Source: Intoshia linei (Eukaryota; Orthonectida; Rhopaluridae). From it: DNA of 20,679 nt. The notes beneath the pieces are model-generated. The model was not told the DNA's origin, did no database searches, and saw nothing but the letters and a program-made list of their open reading frames with translations. Where the stretch lies: contig LWCA01000684.1 in assembly GCA_001642005.1 (NCBI GenBank), positions 1-20,679 on the forward strand, written 5' to 3'. Shown here in pieces: positions 20,113-20,679 of this stretch (position 1 is its first letter; every line of letters starts with the position of its first letter). The position numbers and the translations under genes are program-made.

Positions 20113-20679
20113 CAGTGCCCGACATAAGTCTTAGGCACCCAATTGTAATTAATTTAAACACTCCCTGTTCATGATTTAAAACATTTTCTTATGTCATATC
20201 TAGTGTATGATCAAGAACAAATATTTAACCCTAAAAAAGTAAAAACTATAAAAAAATTTAATAATTAATAAAATTAGGTATTTTTAATTAAAATTGCAAA
20301 ATTCCGATCGACATAAGTCTTAGGCACCTATAAAATAATACAACTAATTATGTTAATTATATGAAAATATTAGATACATATATATAAAATTACTAATATT
20401 TAGTATTCCACCATTTATTTTTATATAACTGATACAATTCTTCGGGCAATGAAGCATGCAACTTTTAAATAGTTTTTAGAAGTACGCGGTCCAATTCATC
20501 GTGTATATATCTCCATAGTTCTTCTAAGTTGACTGGATGTAGCTTATCTACCGTATCTTTAAAATTTTTCAATAATGTTTAAATCTGGACTTTGTACCGG
20601 TCAATCTTTTAATTTTTTTATACGATACCCCTTATAAATGGACGGATTGTCTTTGCTGTTTGACACGGTTCACAATCTT
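20113..20679 (-). mobile_element. IR/DR-type Tc1 element, runs off the window
   Basis: After TA (20111-20112) the element begins CAGTGCCCGACATAAGTC. The 20-base block CGACATAAGTCTTAGGCACC at 20120-20139 is repeated exactly and directly at 20309-20328, 189 bases on. This is the inner/outer direct-repeat layout of IR/DR Tc1 elements such as Sleeping Beauty, where each copy binds transposase. The transposase reads on the minus strand, so this is the 3' terminus of the element. The other end lies outside the window. Confidence 0.82.
20393..20679 (-). pseudogene. Tc1 transposase C-terminus, decayed
   Basis: On the minus strand the frame gives DNPSIYKGYRIKKLKD, then TGA where Trp is expected, then PVQSPDLNIIE. 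This is the second catalytic Asp and the SPDLNPIEN/Glu motif of Tc1 DDE transposases. A frame change follows near 20575. Then come KLHPVNLEELWRYIHDELD, an internal TAA, and LPEELYQLYKNKWWNTKY before TAG at 20395-20393. The 5' part is outside the window. At least one frameshift and two stops make it inactive. Confidence 0.85.

Noticed and set aside
1-20679. tRNA, rRNA, CRISPR array or bacterial-type operon
   Set aside because: No cloverleaf, ribosomal block or regularly spaced repeat was seen. Introns and transposon types indicate animal nuclear DNA.
1-20679. Naming the species or order
   Set aside because: Base composition, short introns and DNA transposons fit several invertebrate groups, and no diagnostic gene is present.

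Overview
This window looks like metazoan nuclear DNA. It is strongly AT-rich, every recognisable host gene is split by GT-AG introns, and most of the space between genes is DNA transposon debris. The clearest host gene is a homologue of the animal transporter SVOP. Lineage cannot be fixed further from sequence alone. An arthropod or another invertebrate is my guess, and it rests only on base composition, transposon types and intron size. All four host genes read on the minus strand.

Host genes, left to right: (1) 1365-3227, four exons, a protein with a signal peptide and a reduced VPS10/sortilin-like layout (Asp-boxes, then a cysteine-rich tail), with one in-frame TAG inside an Asp-box. (2) About 5140-6510, five exons, an unrecognised acidic/basic protein with an unresolved 5' end. 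(3) 14483-17230, twelve exons, a complete 466-residue SVOP-like major facilitator transporter whose introns include 35, 35, 36 and 41 nt examples. (4) 18124-19858, four exons, an unrecognised 150-residue, probably helical protein whose last intron carries a hAT-like element.

Mobile DNA: a non-autonomous Helitron family occurs as one full copy (6924-7678), one nearly full copy (12778-about 13904) and several end fragments (1-234, 3934-4142, 6740-6900, 11852-11935, 17630-17690). It has the 5' TC, 3' hairpin and CTAG end, and an A/T insertion site. A 1518-bp Tc1-like element with about 250-bp inverted repeats and a dead DD34E transposase sits at 7686-9203, seven bases past the Helitron end. A second, IR/DR-type Tc1 element starts at 20113 and runs off the window. 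Two hAT-like elements (12607-14264, split by a Helitron; 18449-19164) and a MITE-like inverted-repeat element (779-1303) complete the set. Nothing indicates that the host genes share a pathway. The long stretch 9206-11423 shows no gene.

The most unusual signals are the 35-36 nt intron class in the SVOP-like gene, one member of which is a multiple of three with no stop, and the VPS10-like secreted protein with a stop codon in a conserved motif.
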